From NCBI GenBank assembly GCA_000415505.1, contig KE354000.1, positions 1-48,210 on the forward strand: a stretch of DNA of 48,210 nt. The letters run 5' to 3'. Shown one piece after another: positions 8,037 through 18,170 of the stretch. Source of the stretch: Streptomyces afghaniensis 772. Its GTDB lineage: Bacteria; Actinomycetota; Actinomycetes; Streptomycetales; Streptomycetaceae. A program made the position numbers and the translations under genes. Numbering within the stretch: the first letter of the stretch is position 1; every line of letters starts with the position of its first letter. The notes below the pieces were generated by a model, which searched no databases, was not told where the DNA came from, and saw only the letters and a list, made by a program, of their open reading frames with translations.

Positions 8037-9671
8037 ATGAGCTTCCGGCTCCGGGTACTCGGCCTGCTGATGCTGGTCGCGATGGCCGCGACCGCCGCCA
8101 CCGCCTGGCTGACCCTGCGTCAGGCGAACCGCCAGGTCCAGGAGAGTGTCACCGCGGGACGGCAGGAGGTCTCCCGGATCACCGGCGAGCTCCGCGCGTA
8201 CGGGGTCGCGCACGGCACCTGGGAGGGCCTCTCACCGACGGTGAGCCGCCTGGCCGAGGACACCGGCCAGCGCATCCGGGTCGCCACCGAGAACGACGTC
8301 CTGCTCGCCGATTCCGACGCGCTCCAGGGCCGTGCCCCCCGCCCGGTGAGCAGCCAGCCGCCGGTGCTGGTCGACCCGCGTCCCCTCCTGCGGATCCCCG
8401 CGGGACAGATACCGCGGACCTCGATGAAGCGGACGGCGACAGCGATCGCCCAGTACCGCGCCGAAGCGGCGTACGCGGCCTGTCTGACCCGGGCGGGGGC
8501 CAAGGTGACGGCCCGGCCGGACGACACCGGCGTGCCGCGGATCCGCACGGAGCGCCGGCCGAAACAGTGCGAGGAGCCGACAGGCGAACCCGACCCGCGG
8601 ACTTCGCAGGACCTCGAGGCGATCAGGACATGCGAGTCCGAGCAGCAGTTCATCGCCTGCCTGCAGCGGGTGTTCAACGAGCGGGTGGGCTCCGCCGCCC
8701 CGCCACGCCTGGAGATCCGTCTCGGCGTCCGGGACGAGTCCCCGCCCACCCTGGCCGCAGCACCCACGGTGGCCGTCGCGGGGGGCGTCGCCCTCGCCGC
8801 CGTGGTCGGCGCCCTGCTCCTGAGCCGGGCGGTGCTGCGCCCGGTCCGTGCCATGACCCTGGCCGCCGGGGGGCTGGGCGAGGGAGACCTGGGGCGGCGG
8901 GTGCCCGTCTCCGGCCGGGACGAGATCGCCCAACTCGGCCGTGCCTTCAACCGGATGGCCGACTCCATACAGGCCGGCGAGGAACGCCAGCGCCGCCTCA
9001 CCGGGGACATCGCCCACGAGCTGCGCACCCCGCTGGCCAATCTGCGCGGCTATCTGGAGGCCCTGCGGGACGGGATCGTCGAACCGACCCCCGAGCTGCT
9101 CGATTCCCTCCACGAGGAGGCACTGCTGCAGCAGCGGATCGTGGACGACCTGCAGGTTCTCGCGCTGGCCGAGGCCGGTGCGCTCACCTACCACCGCGCG
9201 CGCGTCGACCTGCGCGAGCTCCTCGAAGCCGCCGGCACGGCCCACCGCGCCCAGGCCGACGCGGCGGGTGTCGCGCTGCGACTGGAGGCGCCGCAGCCTG
9301 TGTACGTCATCGCCGACGCCGACCGTCTGCGCCAGGTCGTCGGCAATCTGGTCGGCAACGCCCTGAGGGCCACGGCACCGGGCGGCACGGTGACACTCGC
9401 CCTGGTCCACAGCGGCGATCTCGCGATCGTTCAGGTGCGGGACACCGGCAAGGGCATACCCGCCGAGGACCTGCCGCATCTCTTCAACCGCTTCTGGCGG
9501 GCGGACGCGGCACGGGGCCGCGCCACCGGAGGGAGTGGCCTGGGGCTGTCCATCGCCCGCCAGATCGTGACCGATCACCAGGGGACGATCGACGTGGAGA
9601 GCGCCGTCGGCGTCGGCACGACCTTCACCGTCGCGCTCTCCACGGCCCGGCCGCAGGCCCACGCCGACTGA
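8037..9671 (+). CDS. two-component sensor histidine kinase
   Basis: A 544-residue membrane kinase. TM1 is about residues 5-24; a large extracellular domain (about 25-240) follows; TM2 (PTVAVAGGVALAAVVGALLL) leads to a HAMP domain (LRPVRAMTLAAGGLGEGDLGRR). The H-box is IAHELRTPLANLRG with the phosphorylated His at 327; N-box VGNLVGNALRA, G1 DTGKGIP, F FNRFWR and G2 GGSGLGLSIA are all present. The extracellular part contains AAYAACLTRAGAKVTARPDD and QQFIACLQRVF, which resemble the Cys motif of the lipoprotein at 3392. I chose ATG 8037 from the basic-then-hydrophobic start; the ribosome binding site is weak. It converges on the response regulator with ten bases between the stops, instead of forming the usual operon. 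Confidence 0.92.
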   Translation: MSFRLRVLGLLMLVAMAATAATAWLTLRQANRQVQESVTAGRQEVSRITGELRAYGVAHGTWEGLSPTVSRLAEDTGQRIRVATENDVLLADSDALQGRAPRPVSSQPPVLVDPRPLLRIPAGQIPRTSMKRTATAIAQYRAEAAYAACLTRAGAKVTARPDDTGVPRIRTERRPKQCEEPTGEPDPRTSQDLEAIRTCESEQQFIACLQRVFNERVGSAAPPRLEIRLGVRDESPPTLAAAPTVAVAGGVALAAVVGALLLSRAVLRPVRAMTLAAGGLGEGDLGRRVPVSGRDEIAQLGRAFNRMADSIQAGEERQRRLTGDIAHELRTPLANLRGYLEALRDGIVEPTPELLDSLHEEALLQQRIVDDLQVLALAEAGALTYHRARVDLRELLEAAGTAHRAQADAAGVALRLEAPQPVYVIADADRLRQVVGNLVGNALRATAPGGTVTLALVHSGDLAIVQVRDTGKGIPAEDLPHLFNRFWRADAARGRATGGSGLGLSIARQIVTDHQGTIDVESAVGVGTTFTVALSTARPQAHAD

Positions 9672-9681
9672 TCAACCCCGG

Positions 9682-10401
9682 TCAGGATCCCGGGAGCACT
9701 CGGGTGGGGGCCGAGCCGTCCAGCAGGCGGTACCCCCGGCCGTAGACGGTCTCCAGGTGGCGTGGCCGGGCCGGGTCGTCCCCCAGCTTCCGGCGCAGGT
9801 TGCGCACATGGGCGTCCACCGTGCGCTCGAGTACATCGCTGTCGAAGCCGAAGGCGCACTCGATGATCTGGGCCCGGGTGAACACCCGTCCCGGCTTGCG
9901 GGCCAGAGCCTCCAGGATGGAGAACTCCTTGGAGGTCAGCGCCACCGGACGGCCCGCCACCCGGACCTCGAAGCGGGCGGTGTCCACTTCGATCGCGCCG
10001 ACTCGCAGCACCTCGCTCCCGGCCGAGCCGCCTTTCCTGGAGCGCCGCAGCAGCGCCCGTACCCGCGCGGTGAGTTCGCGGGGACTGTAGGGCTTGGTGA
10101 GGTAGTCGTCGGCCCCCAGATCGAGGCCGAGAAGCATGTCCTCCTCGGTGCTGCGGGCGGTCAGCAGCAGAATCGGCACCTCGGAGGCCTCGGCACGCAG
10201 AATGCGGCATACGTCGAGGCCGTCGACGAGCGGCAGCATCACATCGAGAACGATGAGATCCAGCCCCGTCGAACGCGCCCGTTCCAGCGCTGCCCTGCCG
10301 TCGGCCACGACCTGCACGGCGTTGCCTTCCCGTTCCAGATAAATCCGGATGAGACGAGATTGTTTCTCGTCGTCTTCGGCGACCAGGATGCGCGCGCTCA
10401 A
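9682..10401 (-). CDS. OmpR/PhoB-family response regulator
   Basis: A 239-residue regulator. The receiver domain (1-120) has the acidic pocket D10/D11, phospho-acceptor D53 in VLDVMLP, T81 in LLLTARS and K103 in LTKPYSP. The C-terminal winged helix (about 135-228) carries LTSKEFSILEALARKPGRVF, the recognition-helix region VDAHVRNLRRKLGDD and the wing TVYGRGYRL. By position its partner is the kinase encoded tail to tail at 8037-9671. The GGTTCTTC repeat at 3303 has the architecture this family binds, so it probably controls the export operon; no similar repeat is evident upstream of its own gene. The start ATG follows GAGGAGAATCGTTGAGCG. Confidence 0.92.
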   Translation of the reverse strand: MSARILVAEDDEKQSRLIRIYLEREGNAVQVVADGRAALERARSTGLDLIVLDVMLPLVDGLDVCRILRAEASEVPILLLTARSTEEDMLLGLDLGADDYLTKPYSPRELTARVRALLRRSRKGGSAGSEVLRVGAIEVDTARFEVRVAGRPVALTSKEFSILEALARKPGRVFTRAQIIECAFGFDSDVLERTVDAHVRNLRRKLGDDPARPRHLETVYGRGYRLLDGSAPTRVLPGS

Positions 10402-10537
10402 CGATTCTCCTCAGCGAGGCCCAGCACGATTCCATCACCGTTGATACCAACGCACCCCCGGAATTCCCACCTCCGGGAAACTCCCGGTTCCCGCGCCGGT
10501 CGGCGATCTCGTGGCAGATGCGCTCCTGTGGGCCACA

Positions 10538-10732
10538 ACGGAGGACGTGAGCCTCGGCGACTGCGATGAAGGGCACCGAGGGCTGCCCCGTGCGCAACGG
10601 CTCGACCTGGTGCACCAAGGGCGCCCCCGCAGCCCTGCCCTTGAGCCACGAGTGGAGCGTCGACTGCGGAATTTCCAGGTAGGAGGCTGTTTCCGTGGGA
10701 GTCAGGAGTCCGTCCCTGAACCTGTCGACCAT
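10538..10732 (-). pseudogene. 5' fragment of a DUF433-type antitoxin gene
   Basis: The first about 65 codons match the N-terminal helix-turn-helix half of DUF433-domain proteins (MVDRFRDGLLTPTETASYL, STLHSWLKG, PSVPFIAVAEAHVLR). After VLR the similarity stops: the frame continues without any DUF433 features into antisense of the response regulator, and neither other frame resumes the family. Full-length relatives are about 220 residues and act as antitoxin-like partners of a PIN/DUF5615-type toxin. No toxin gene is adjacent. The ATG lies 10 bases after the stop of the upstream gene, so it was once the second gene of that transcript. Truncated by deletion. Confidence 0.6.
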
Positions 10733-10742
10733 ACCCACCGGC

Positions 10743-11612
10743 TCAGCCGGCCGCACGCAGGCGTTCCTCGCCAAAGCGCTCCCGGCAGCTCCGGCAGTGT
10801 CCGGGCACAGGGGCGCGGAAGGCACGCTCGCAGCCGTCACAGGTCTGGAAGGGCAGTGCGGCCGGGCGCTCGACGTTCGGGGGCAGTGGAAACGGAGGAG
10901 GCGCCGGCAGCGGTGTCTCCCGGAGCCGGAAGGCGAGGACGCTTGCCGGTCGGGCGCGGAAACGGTCGGGGAGCCGTACGGTCAGCAACTCCGTGATCTC
11001 CCGTGGTCCGACACCGGCCGCCAGCCACTCCGCGACGGCCGGCGCCAGTCGGGCGGCCTCCTGGGCGGACAGGACGAGACGAGGGTCGACCCGGCGCAGG
11101 GCGGTCAGTACGGCGACCGCCTTCGGGTCGGCGTCGGCGAGTGTGGGTGCCCGGCTCTCGGTCTCCTCAGGACCGTAAGCGGGCGCCGCCTCCCGTCGGG
11201 GCGTGGCCTCCCGGACAGCGGGCCGGGGGCGGGGCGGCTCGGGCGGGTCGTCAGGGCCTTCGCCGCGGGGGACGTCGTAGAAGTACGTCCTGGTACGCAC
11301 CTGTCCGGTGGGCATCCGTTCGCGACGGCGCTCCAGGTATCCGGCTGCTTCGAGCTCCCTGAGCGCCCGCGAGACGAGGATCTCGCCCTCGCTGAAGTGC
11401 TCGCACAGAGCGGTGATGGTCACCGGGGAGCCGTCGGGCAGAGAGGCGATATACGCCGCGACACCGACCGTGACCGCGCTGCCGCGTCGCTGGGCGAGGG
11501 CGTTGGAGATCACGGTGAAGTCGGCCGTCAGCCGGGTTCGTACGTGGATCACGCCGGAGGTCGGAGCTCCGGCGTCAGCGCGCAGGCGCGCGTTAGACTG
11601 CGGTTCAGCCAT
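10743..11612 (-). CDS. winged-helix DNA-binding protein with C-terminal zinc ribbon
   Basis: A 289-residue putative DNA-binding protein. A winged-helix domain occupies about residues 25-110 (VRTRLTADFTVISNALAQRR, then LPDGSPVTITALCEHFSEGE, then RALRELEAAGYLERRRER). A Pro/Arg-rich linker follows, then a helical segment (PKAVAVLTALRRVDPRLVLS to RLPDRFRARP). The C terminus has a four-Cys zinc-ribbon pattern, CDGCERAF and HCRSCRERF. Such proteins are common in streptomycetes and usually named only helix-turn-helix protein. I chose ATG 11612 (MAEPQSNARLRADAG) because family members start close to the wHTH; the frame is open 78 codons further upstream but that part is Arg/Pro noise. It precedes the truncated antitoxin fragment. 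Confidence 0.75.
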   Translation of the reverse strand: MAEPQSNARLRADAGAPTSGVIHVRTRLTADFTVISNALAQRRGSAVTVGVAAYIASLPDGSPVTITALCEHFSEGEILVSRALRELEAAGYLERRRERMPTGQVRTRTYFYDVPRGEGPDDPPEPPRPRPAVREATPRREAAPAYGPEETESRAPTLADADPKAVAVLTALRRVDPRLVLSAQEAARLAPAVAEWLAAGVGPREITELLTVRLPDRFRARPASVLAFRLRETPLPAPPPFPLPPNVERPAALPFQTCDGCERAFRAPVPGHCRSCRERFGEERLRAAG

Positions 11613-11952
11613 CGGGAAGTGCACTCTTCCTGATCGGTCAGGCCCTCGATCGGGATTGCCGTCCCGGCCGGGGGCCGTATCTGTTTGCGGTTGTCGCGGC
11701 GAACGTAATGGTCCGTGTCCCGCCCCTGCAAGCCGGTCACTCGCACGGGTGACGCCCGCCCGCCGGCGCGGGGAGGGTGGGTGGGCGGGTAGTTCTTTCC
11801 CCGGTTCTTTGAGGAGGTCAGCGGCCGACCGGACCCTCGCCGACAAGGGCCCGGTGAGTCCGGGAGCCGCCTCAGGGACGGTGGTGCCCGGCCTTCAACT
11901 CGCCGGTGCCGTGTCACCGGGCCTGCCGGCACCGGCCCCGAAAAAGGCATAC
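11613..11952. other. intergenic stretch, no gene recognised
   Basis: About 340 bases between the winged-helix gene and the YbjN terminator. It must hold the promoter of the winged-helix gene near 11640-11720. No RNA gene or coding region could be supported. Confidence 0.5.
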
Positions 11953-11985
11953 GGCGCGTACAGCACGTACCTGCTCGTACGCGCC
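11953..11985 (-). terminator. Rho-independent terminator after the YbjN gene
   Basis: GGCGCGTAC (11953-11961) pairs perfectly with GTACGCGCC (11977-11985). Read on the minus strand the stem is followed within eight bases by CCTTTTTCGG, giving a U-run. It lies 31 bases past the stop of the gene at 12016-12543. Confidence 0.8.
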
Positions 11986-12015
11986 GACGCGCCGCTGGGG
12001 CGGAGGCCTGCCGGC

Positions 12016-12543
12016 CTACTCCTCGTCCTCGGGCTTCTCCGCCTCGTTGATCTCCTCCTCGAGACCGAGCTGCTCGATGAGCCACTTGTCGAACTCGATC
12101 GCGGCCCGCACCCAGCTGACCGTCGAGGAGACGAAGTGCTCCAGGCTCACGCCCATGCCGATCAGCATCTGGGCCTCGCCGATGAGGCGGACCGTGCCGT
12201 CGTCGTGGGTGTGGCTGTAGACCTTGGGCCACAGGGTGCGGCGGTTCCAGTCGTCGATGGACTCCAGGATCTGCGGCTTGGCCTCGATCTCGTGGGGCCT
12301 GTCGTAGAACGTCCGCACGGAGAAGACCTGCTGGTCTCCCTCACCCCGGAACATGAAGTAGGTGCGGAACTGCTCCCACGGCGCCGCGAGGTCTCCCTCG
12401 TCGTCGACGACGTACTTGAGCTCCATCTGGTCGAGGAGCTGCTTCACGAGGTCCTGATCCGGGACGACGGGGCCCGCCGGTCCTTGCGGCTGCGGCTCGG
12501 GCTGGCCCCCGAAGTTCGGAATCGAGGACGGGTCGATGGTCAC
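12016..12543 (-). CDS. YbjN domain-containing protein
   Basis: A 175-residue soluble protein with a YbjN fold, related to type III secretion chaperone-like proteins of unknown role. After a Pro/Gln-rich N terminus (residues 1-28) come LVKQLLDQMELKYVVDDEGD, the beta strands around RTYFMFRGEGDQQVFSVRTF, and the helix pair GEAQMLIGMGVSLEHFVSST and WVRAAIEFDKWLIEQL; the end is very acidic (EEEINEAEKPEDEE). I chose GTG 12543 because AAGGGA lies about eight bases upstream and translation then begins MTIDPSSIPNF; the longer frame to 12600 starts inside the leader. It is a single gene with its own terminator. Confidence 0.85.
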   Translation of the reverse strand: MTIDPSSIPNFGGQPEPQPQGPAGPVVPDQDLVKQLLDQMELKYVVDDEGDLAAPWEQFRTYFMFRGEGDQQVFSVRTFYDRPHEIEAKPQILESIDDWNRRTLWPKVYSHTHDDGTVRLIGEAQMLIGMGVSLEHFVSSTVSWVRAAIEFDKWLIEQLGLEEEINEAEKPEDEE

Positions 12544-12703
12544 CGTGAATTTCCCTTCGTACGGATTCCGCCATCCTCCCCATGCGGGGAGGGGGTGCAA
12601 GCCCAGACAGACCCTCTAAGCCCATGGCTGACACGATCCGGTCAACCGCAACCTCCAGGTGCCGCACACCGTCCTCCTGAATGAGGGGACGGAGGGGGTC
12701 ACG

Positions 12704-13177
12704 GTGGCGGAACCGGGCAGGGGTCACACGCGGTGGCGGCTGATCCTGCCCGTCCTGGCCGTGCCGGTGCTCGTCCTCGGGTTCCTGACCGCCGGCCTCT
12801 TCACCTGGGCCCTGTCGGACGAGGGGGATCCACGCGAGGGGGCCCTGCAGGAGGTGCCCTGCGCGGAGGCGCTGGCCTTCGGCGGTGCCTCGTCCCCGGC
12901 CCACGCCCAGGTCGGGAACTGCACGGTGCAGCAGGGCATCGACACCGCGTACACGGCGGTGCTGCGGATGCCGCGCGAGGACGTGCGCGGCTGGCTGCGC
13001 GAGACGTACCCGAACGCGCCCGAGGCCCGCTCGGACGCCTCCTGCGGGGCGCTCTGTCTCGACGTGAGCCACGAGGACGGCCTGCCCGCCGCGGCCGGGG
13101 CGCACGTGGTGCAGGTGCGGGTGGAGTACGAGAACGCCGAGACAGCGCGGGTGCGCTTCTCGGCGTTCACGATGTGA
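12704..13177 (+). CDS. single-pass membrane protein of unknown function
   Basis: A 157-residue protein. A short basic cytoplasmic start (MAEPGRGHTRWR) is followed by one TM helix (LILPVLAVPVLVLGFLTAGLF, written here only for its hydrophobic character) and an extracellular domain of about 115 residues with four Cys (VPCAEAL, GNCTVQQG, ASCGALCLDV), probably two disulphides. I chose GTG 12704 because GGAGG lies about nine bases upstream; an ATG at 12659 would add 15 residues without a binding site. It converges with clpB, nine bases between the stops. I do not recognise a family with known function. Confidence 0.75.
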   Translation: MAEPGRGHTRWRLILPVLAVPVLVLGFLTAGLFTWALSDEGDPREGALQEVPCAEALAFGGASSPAHAQVGNCTVQQGIDTAYTAVLRMPREDVRGWLRETYPNAPEARSDASCGALCLDVSHEDGLPAAAGAHVVQVRVEYENAETARVRFSAFTM

Positions 13178-13186
13178 TCGACGGTC

Positions 13187-15784
<2,598 letters not shown>

Positions 15785-15828
15785 GTTCGCGTTCTCCTCC
15801 TTGCACTGACCCGAACGACTTGCACAAA

Positions 15829-15849
15829 GTTGAGTCTAGTGCACTCAAG
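15829..15849 (-). promoter_or_regulatory. HAIR operator (HspR site) upstream of clpB
   Basis: GTTGAGT-N7-ACTCAAG matches the HspR-associated inverted repeat CTTGAGT-N7-ACTCAAG at 13 of 14 arm positions. It lies 45 bases upstream of the clpB start; read toward clpB it contains a TAGACT hexamer that could be the -10, so HspR would block polymerase directly. It also sits 38 bases upstream of the divergent gene at 15888. Confidence 0.93.
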
Positions 15850-15887
15850 GAAGGTTCGGGGCGGAGACAGGGGCTAAGTTCCGGGGC

Positions 15888-16304
15888 ATGGCGACCAAGT
15901 ACTCCGTCGATCCGGGTGCCCCGGACCCGCCGTATCTCGCCTTCTGGCGGGAGCGGCACGTGTGCACCCTGACGACTCCCCGCCCGGACGGCACTCCGCA
16001 CGTGGTACCCGTCGGGGTCACATACGATCCCGAGGCCCGGCTCGCTCGGGTGATCACGAACAAGGCGAGCGCCAAGGTGCGGCACGTGCTGGCCGCCGGG
16101 GAGCAGGGAGCGGCGGTCGCCGTCTGCCAGATGGAGGGCCGGCGCTGGGCGACCCTGGAGGGCCGGGCCTTCGTCCGCACGGAACCGGAGCGGGTGGCGG
16201 AGGCGGAGCGCCGCTACGCGGAACGCTACGGACGGACCCCCTCACCGAACCCCGCGCGCGTGGTGATCGAGATCCAGCTGACGCGAGCGATGGGGCGAGG
16301 GTGA
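15888..16304 (+). CDS. F420/flavin-dependent PPOX-class oxidoreductase
   Basis: A 138-residue split-barrel protein of the pyridoxamine-phosphate-oxidase-like superfamily, in the short actinobacterial branch (Rv1155-like) that commonly binds coenzyme F420. Seen are the N-terminal YLAFWRERHVCTLTTPRPDG (strand 1 and the TP-R-DG turn), PHVVPVGVTYDP, the cofactor-phosphate contact region ITNKASAKVRHV, and WATLEGRAFV near the dimer interface. The reaction and substrate cannot be read. It is divergent from clpB, and the HAIR lies in the shared 103-bp intergenic space, so heat-linked control is possible but not shown. A strong terminator follows at 16431. Confidence 0.85.
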   Translation: MATKYSVDPGAPDPPYLAFWRERHVCTLTTPRPDGTPHVVPVGVTYDPEARLARVITNKASAKVRHVLAAGEQGAAVAVCQMEGRRWATLEGRAFVRTEPERVAEAERRYAERYGRTPSPNPARVVIEIQLTRAMGRG

Positions 16305-16430
16305 GGGCGATGGCGGTGGCGATGGCGCGGCCGACGGTGAAGTTGATCGAAGTGAAAATCCACACCGATGATCGATTGGATCCGGCCACTGCGCGACTCG
16401 GGTGATACCCGGAAATGTCCCCAGAAACTG

Positions 16431-16469
16431 CAGCGGCGTCACCGTGTTCAGGTCACGGTGACGCCGCTG
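16431..16469. terminator. strong stem-loop terminator
   Basis: CAGCGGCGTCACCGTG (16431-16446) and CACGGTGACGCCGCTG (16454-16469) form a perfect 16-bp stem with a 7-base loop. It lies between the stop of the PPOX gene (16304) and the stop of the convergent gene at 16514. Confidence 0.85.
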
Positions 16470-16513
16470 CGGGGGGAAGCACCTGAGCGATCTGTTACGA
16501 CGGGGGAATCGCG

Positions 16514-16849
16514 TCAGGCACTGCGGGGGGTGGCAGAGATGGTCCTCGGGACAGGAGAGTCGGCTTCCACCTGCTCGTGGTCCCTCTGGTCCAGGTTCAC
16601 AAAGATCATTCCGTACCGTACGGCACACCGCACGGGCTGCGGCGCCCCCCGAGGCCGCCGCAGACACCGGTAAGCCCGTACGTCCTCGTCCTCGTCCCGC
16701 GTGACGACCACCGGCTCGCCGAAAACGGTCACCATCAACGAGTCGCCGCTGTGGGGGATGGCGGTGACCAGGTCGATGAAGTGCCAGCCGGAGCGGTAGG
16801 CGGTGGCCATTTCGCGGCGGAAGGAGCGGTCGTCGGGTGGAGTGGTCAC
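16514..16849 (-). CDS. small Rieske-like protein lacking the iron-sulfur ligands
   Basis: A 111-residue soluble protein. The pattern AYRSGWHFIDLVTAIPHSGD, then VTVFGEPVVVTRDEDEDVRAY, then YGMIFVNLD follows the order of a ring-hydroxylating Rieske domain (W..V....PG..L.V...GEP.VV.RD..G.V.A..N, later G..FVNLD). The two CxH and CxxH iron-sulfur motifs are missing: the corresponding stretch reads YRCLRRPRGAPQPVRCAVRYG, with two Cys but no His. So the fold may persist without a [2Fe-2S] centre. The start is GTG 16849, two bases after the stop of the secreted-peptide gene at 16852, so they form one operon divergent from the first LuxR-type regulator. Function unknown. Confidence 0.65.
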   Translation of the reverse strand: MTTPPDDRSFRREMATAYRSGWHFIDLVTAIPHSGDSLMVTVFGEPVVVTRDEDEDVRAYRCLRRPRGAPQPVRCAVRYGMIFVNLDQRDHEQVEADSPVPRTISATPRSA

Positions 16850-16851
16850 GG

Positions 16852-17064
16852 TCAGCTCCCGGCTTCGTCAGCACCGGAAGCCGTGGGGTTTCCACTGCTG
16901 ACGGTGTCGGCGTTCACCGCCACCGAAGGCCAGGTACTGTTCGCCCGCACCTCGTCCTTCGCGTCGGAGAAGCCCCCGAGCACACCCAGGGCCACGGCGG
17001 CGGAGAAGGCGGCGACAAGCACCGAGCGAAGCATTCTGCTGCACATAGTCGGCTTCGTCCTCAC
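16852..17064 (-). CDS. small secreted peptide (70 residues)
   Basis: A 70-residue precursor starting at GTG 17064. Residues 1-33 form a signal peptide: basic MRTKPTMCSRMLR, then the hydrophobic SVLVAAFSAAVALGVLGG. The remaining about 37 residues (DAKDEVRANSTWPSVAVNAD, then TVSSGNPTASGADEAGS) are polar, acidic and without Cys. The gene is transcriptionally linked to the Rieske-like gene and starts 86 bases from the divergent regulator at 17151. Peptide, small protein and regulator side by side look like a peptide-signalling arrangement; that is inference. Alternative reading: an ordinary exported structural peptide. Confidence 0.65.
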   Translation of the reverse strand: MRTKPTMCSRMLRSVLVAAFSAAVALGVLGGFSDAKDEVRANSTWPSVAVNADTVSSGNPTASGADEAGS

Positions 17065-17150
17065 TTGAAGGTCCCCTTTTCCCCCGTCAGATACGACGAT
17101 GGCTCATTCGGGCACGTCATGGCCACAGAATCAATGCATCATGTTCCTGC

Positions 17151-18170
17151 ATGTTCAGGACCCTGGGGGGTGGAGATTTGGGATCGAATCAGACTAATGC
17201 GACACATCCCCATCCGATTACGGAGTTGTGCGAGGAAGGCGGCCGTCTATACACCATCGCGCTGCGCGCCGGACGCCTGGCGCGCGAGGACGCCGACCCC
17301 GCTCCCTGCCTGATCGAGCTGGCCCTGCTCCACCCCGATCCCGACGACCCGACCTGGCTTCGGCCGGTTCCCCCTGTGGTGGCCCTCTCCCGGCAGCTCA
17401 ACCCCTTGGAACAGGAGATAGCGGCGCGCAGGCGGCGGGCGGTCGAACTCGCAGAGACCTTTCAGCCGTTCATGACGCTCGGCGCCCAGATGGCCACGAC
17501 CAGCGACTCCATCACCGTCCTGGAGGGCGGCGAGCGGATCAACGCCGCGCTGAACATGGCCACGTCCCAGTGCCAGAGCGAGATGCTCACGCTGCAACCG
17601 AGCGACCGCGTGTCCGAACACAGCCTCCTCCAGGGGATGAAGCGCGACCGGCCGTTGATAGAACGCGGTGTGCGGATACGCACGGTGTACCAGCACACCG
17701 CCCGGTACAACCCGGAACAACTGGCCTACTCCGCCCGGCTCGCCGACGGCAAGGCGGAGTACCGCACGATCGACGAGCTGGTGGAACGCCTGATCATCTG
17801 CGACGAGACCGTCGCTTTCATCCCCACCCGCGACGACCAGCAGGTCGCGCTGGAGCTGCGGCACCCGGGGATCATCCGCTACCTGATCAAGGTGTTCGAG
17901 TTCATGTGGAACCGTGCGGTCCCGCTGAGCGAGAGCACTCCCTACGAGATCGCGCCGGACGGCATCACAGAGATCCAGTACTCCATCGCCAAGCTCCTCG
18001 TCGAGGGCCACGTCGACGAGGCCATCGCCCGCCGTCTGGGCATGAACGTGCGTACCTGCCGAGCCCACATAGCCAAGCTGGCCTCGCTCCTGGGCAGCGG
18101 CAGCAGGGCCCAACTCGGCTATCTCATCGCACAGTCGGGGATCCTGGAACGGGAGGGAGTGCCCGAGTGA
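17151..18170 (+). CDS. TrmB/LuxR-type transcriptional regulator 1
   Basis: A 339-residue regulator with three parts. Residues about 20-75 form an N-terminal TrmB-like segment (EGGRLYTIALRAGRLAREDA, PCLIELALLHPDPDD). The middle (about 110-265) resembles the phospholipase-D-like sensor region of TrmB-type regulators (SEMLTLQPSDR, GVRIRTVYQH, ETVAFIPTRDD). The C terminus (about 270-332) is a LuxR-type helix-turn-helix (IAKLLVEGHVDEAIARRLGM, RTCRAHIAKLASLLGS). No receiver domain is present, so it is not a standard two-component regulator. The start is taken at ATG 17151 with some doubt; the frame allows a later TTG. GTGA overlap with the next gene shows they are co-transcribed. Confidence 0.8.
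   Translation: MFRTLGGGDLGSNQTNATHPHPITELCEEGGRLYTIALRAGRLAREDADPAPCLIELALLHPDPDDPTWLRPVPPVVALSRQLNPLEQEIAARRRRAVELAETFQPFMTLGAQMATTSDSITVLEGGERINAALNMATSQCQSEMLTLQPSDRVSEHSLLQGMKRDRPLIERGVRIRTVYQHTARYNPEQLAYSARLADGKAEYRTIDELVERLIICDETVAFIPTRDDQQVALELRHPGIIRYLIKVFEFMWNRAVPLSESTPYEIAPDGITEIQYSIAKLLVEGHVDEAIARRLGMNVRTCRAHIAKLASLLGSGSRAQLGYLIAQSGILEREGVPE

Noticed and set aside
10398-10649. 83-codon minus-strand frame ending at the response-regulator start
   Set aside because: Its sequence is Arg/Gly-rich, it overlaps the antitoxin remnant in another frame and it has no ribosome site.
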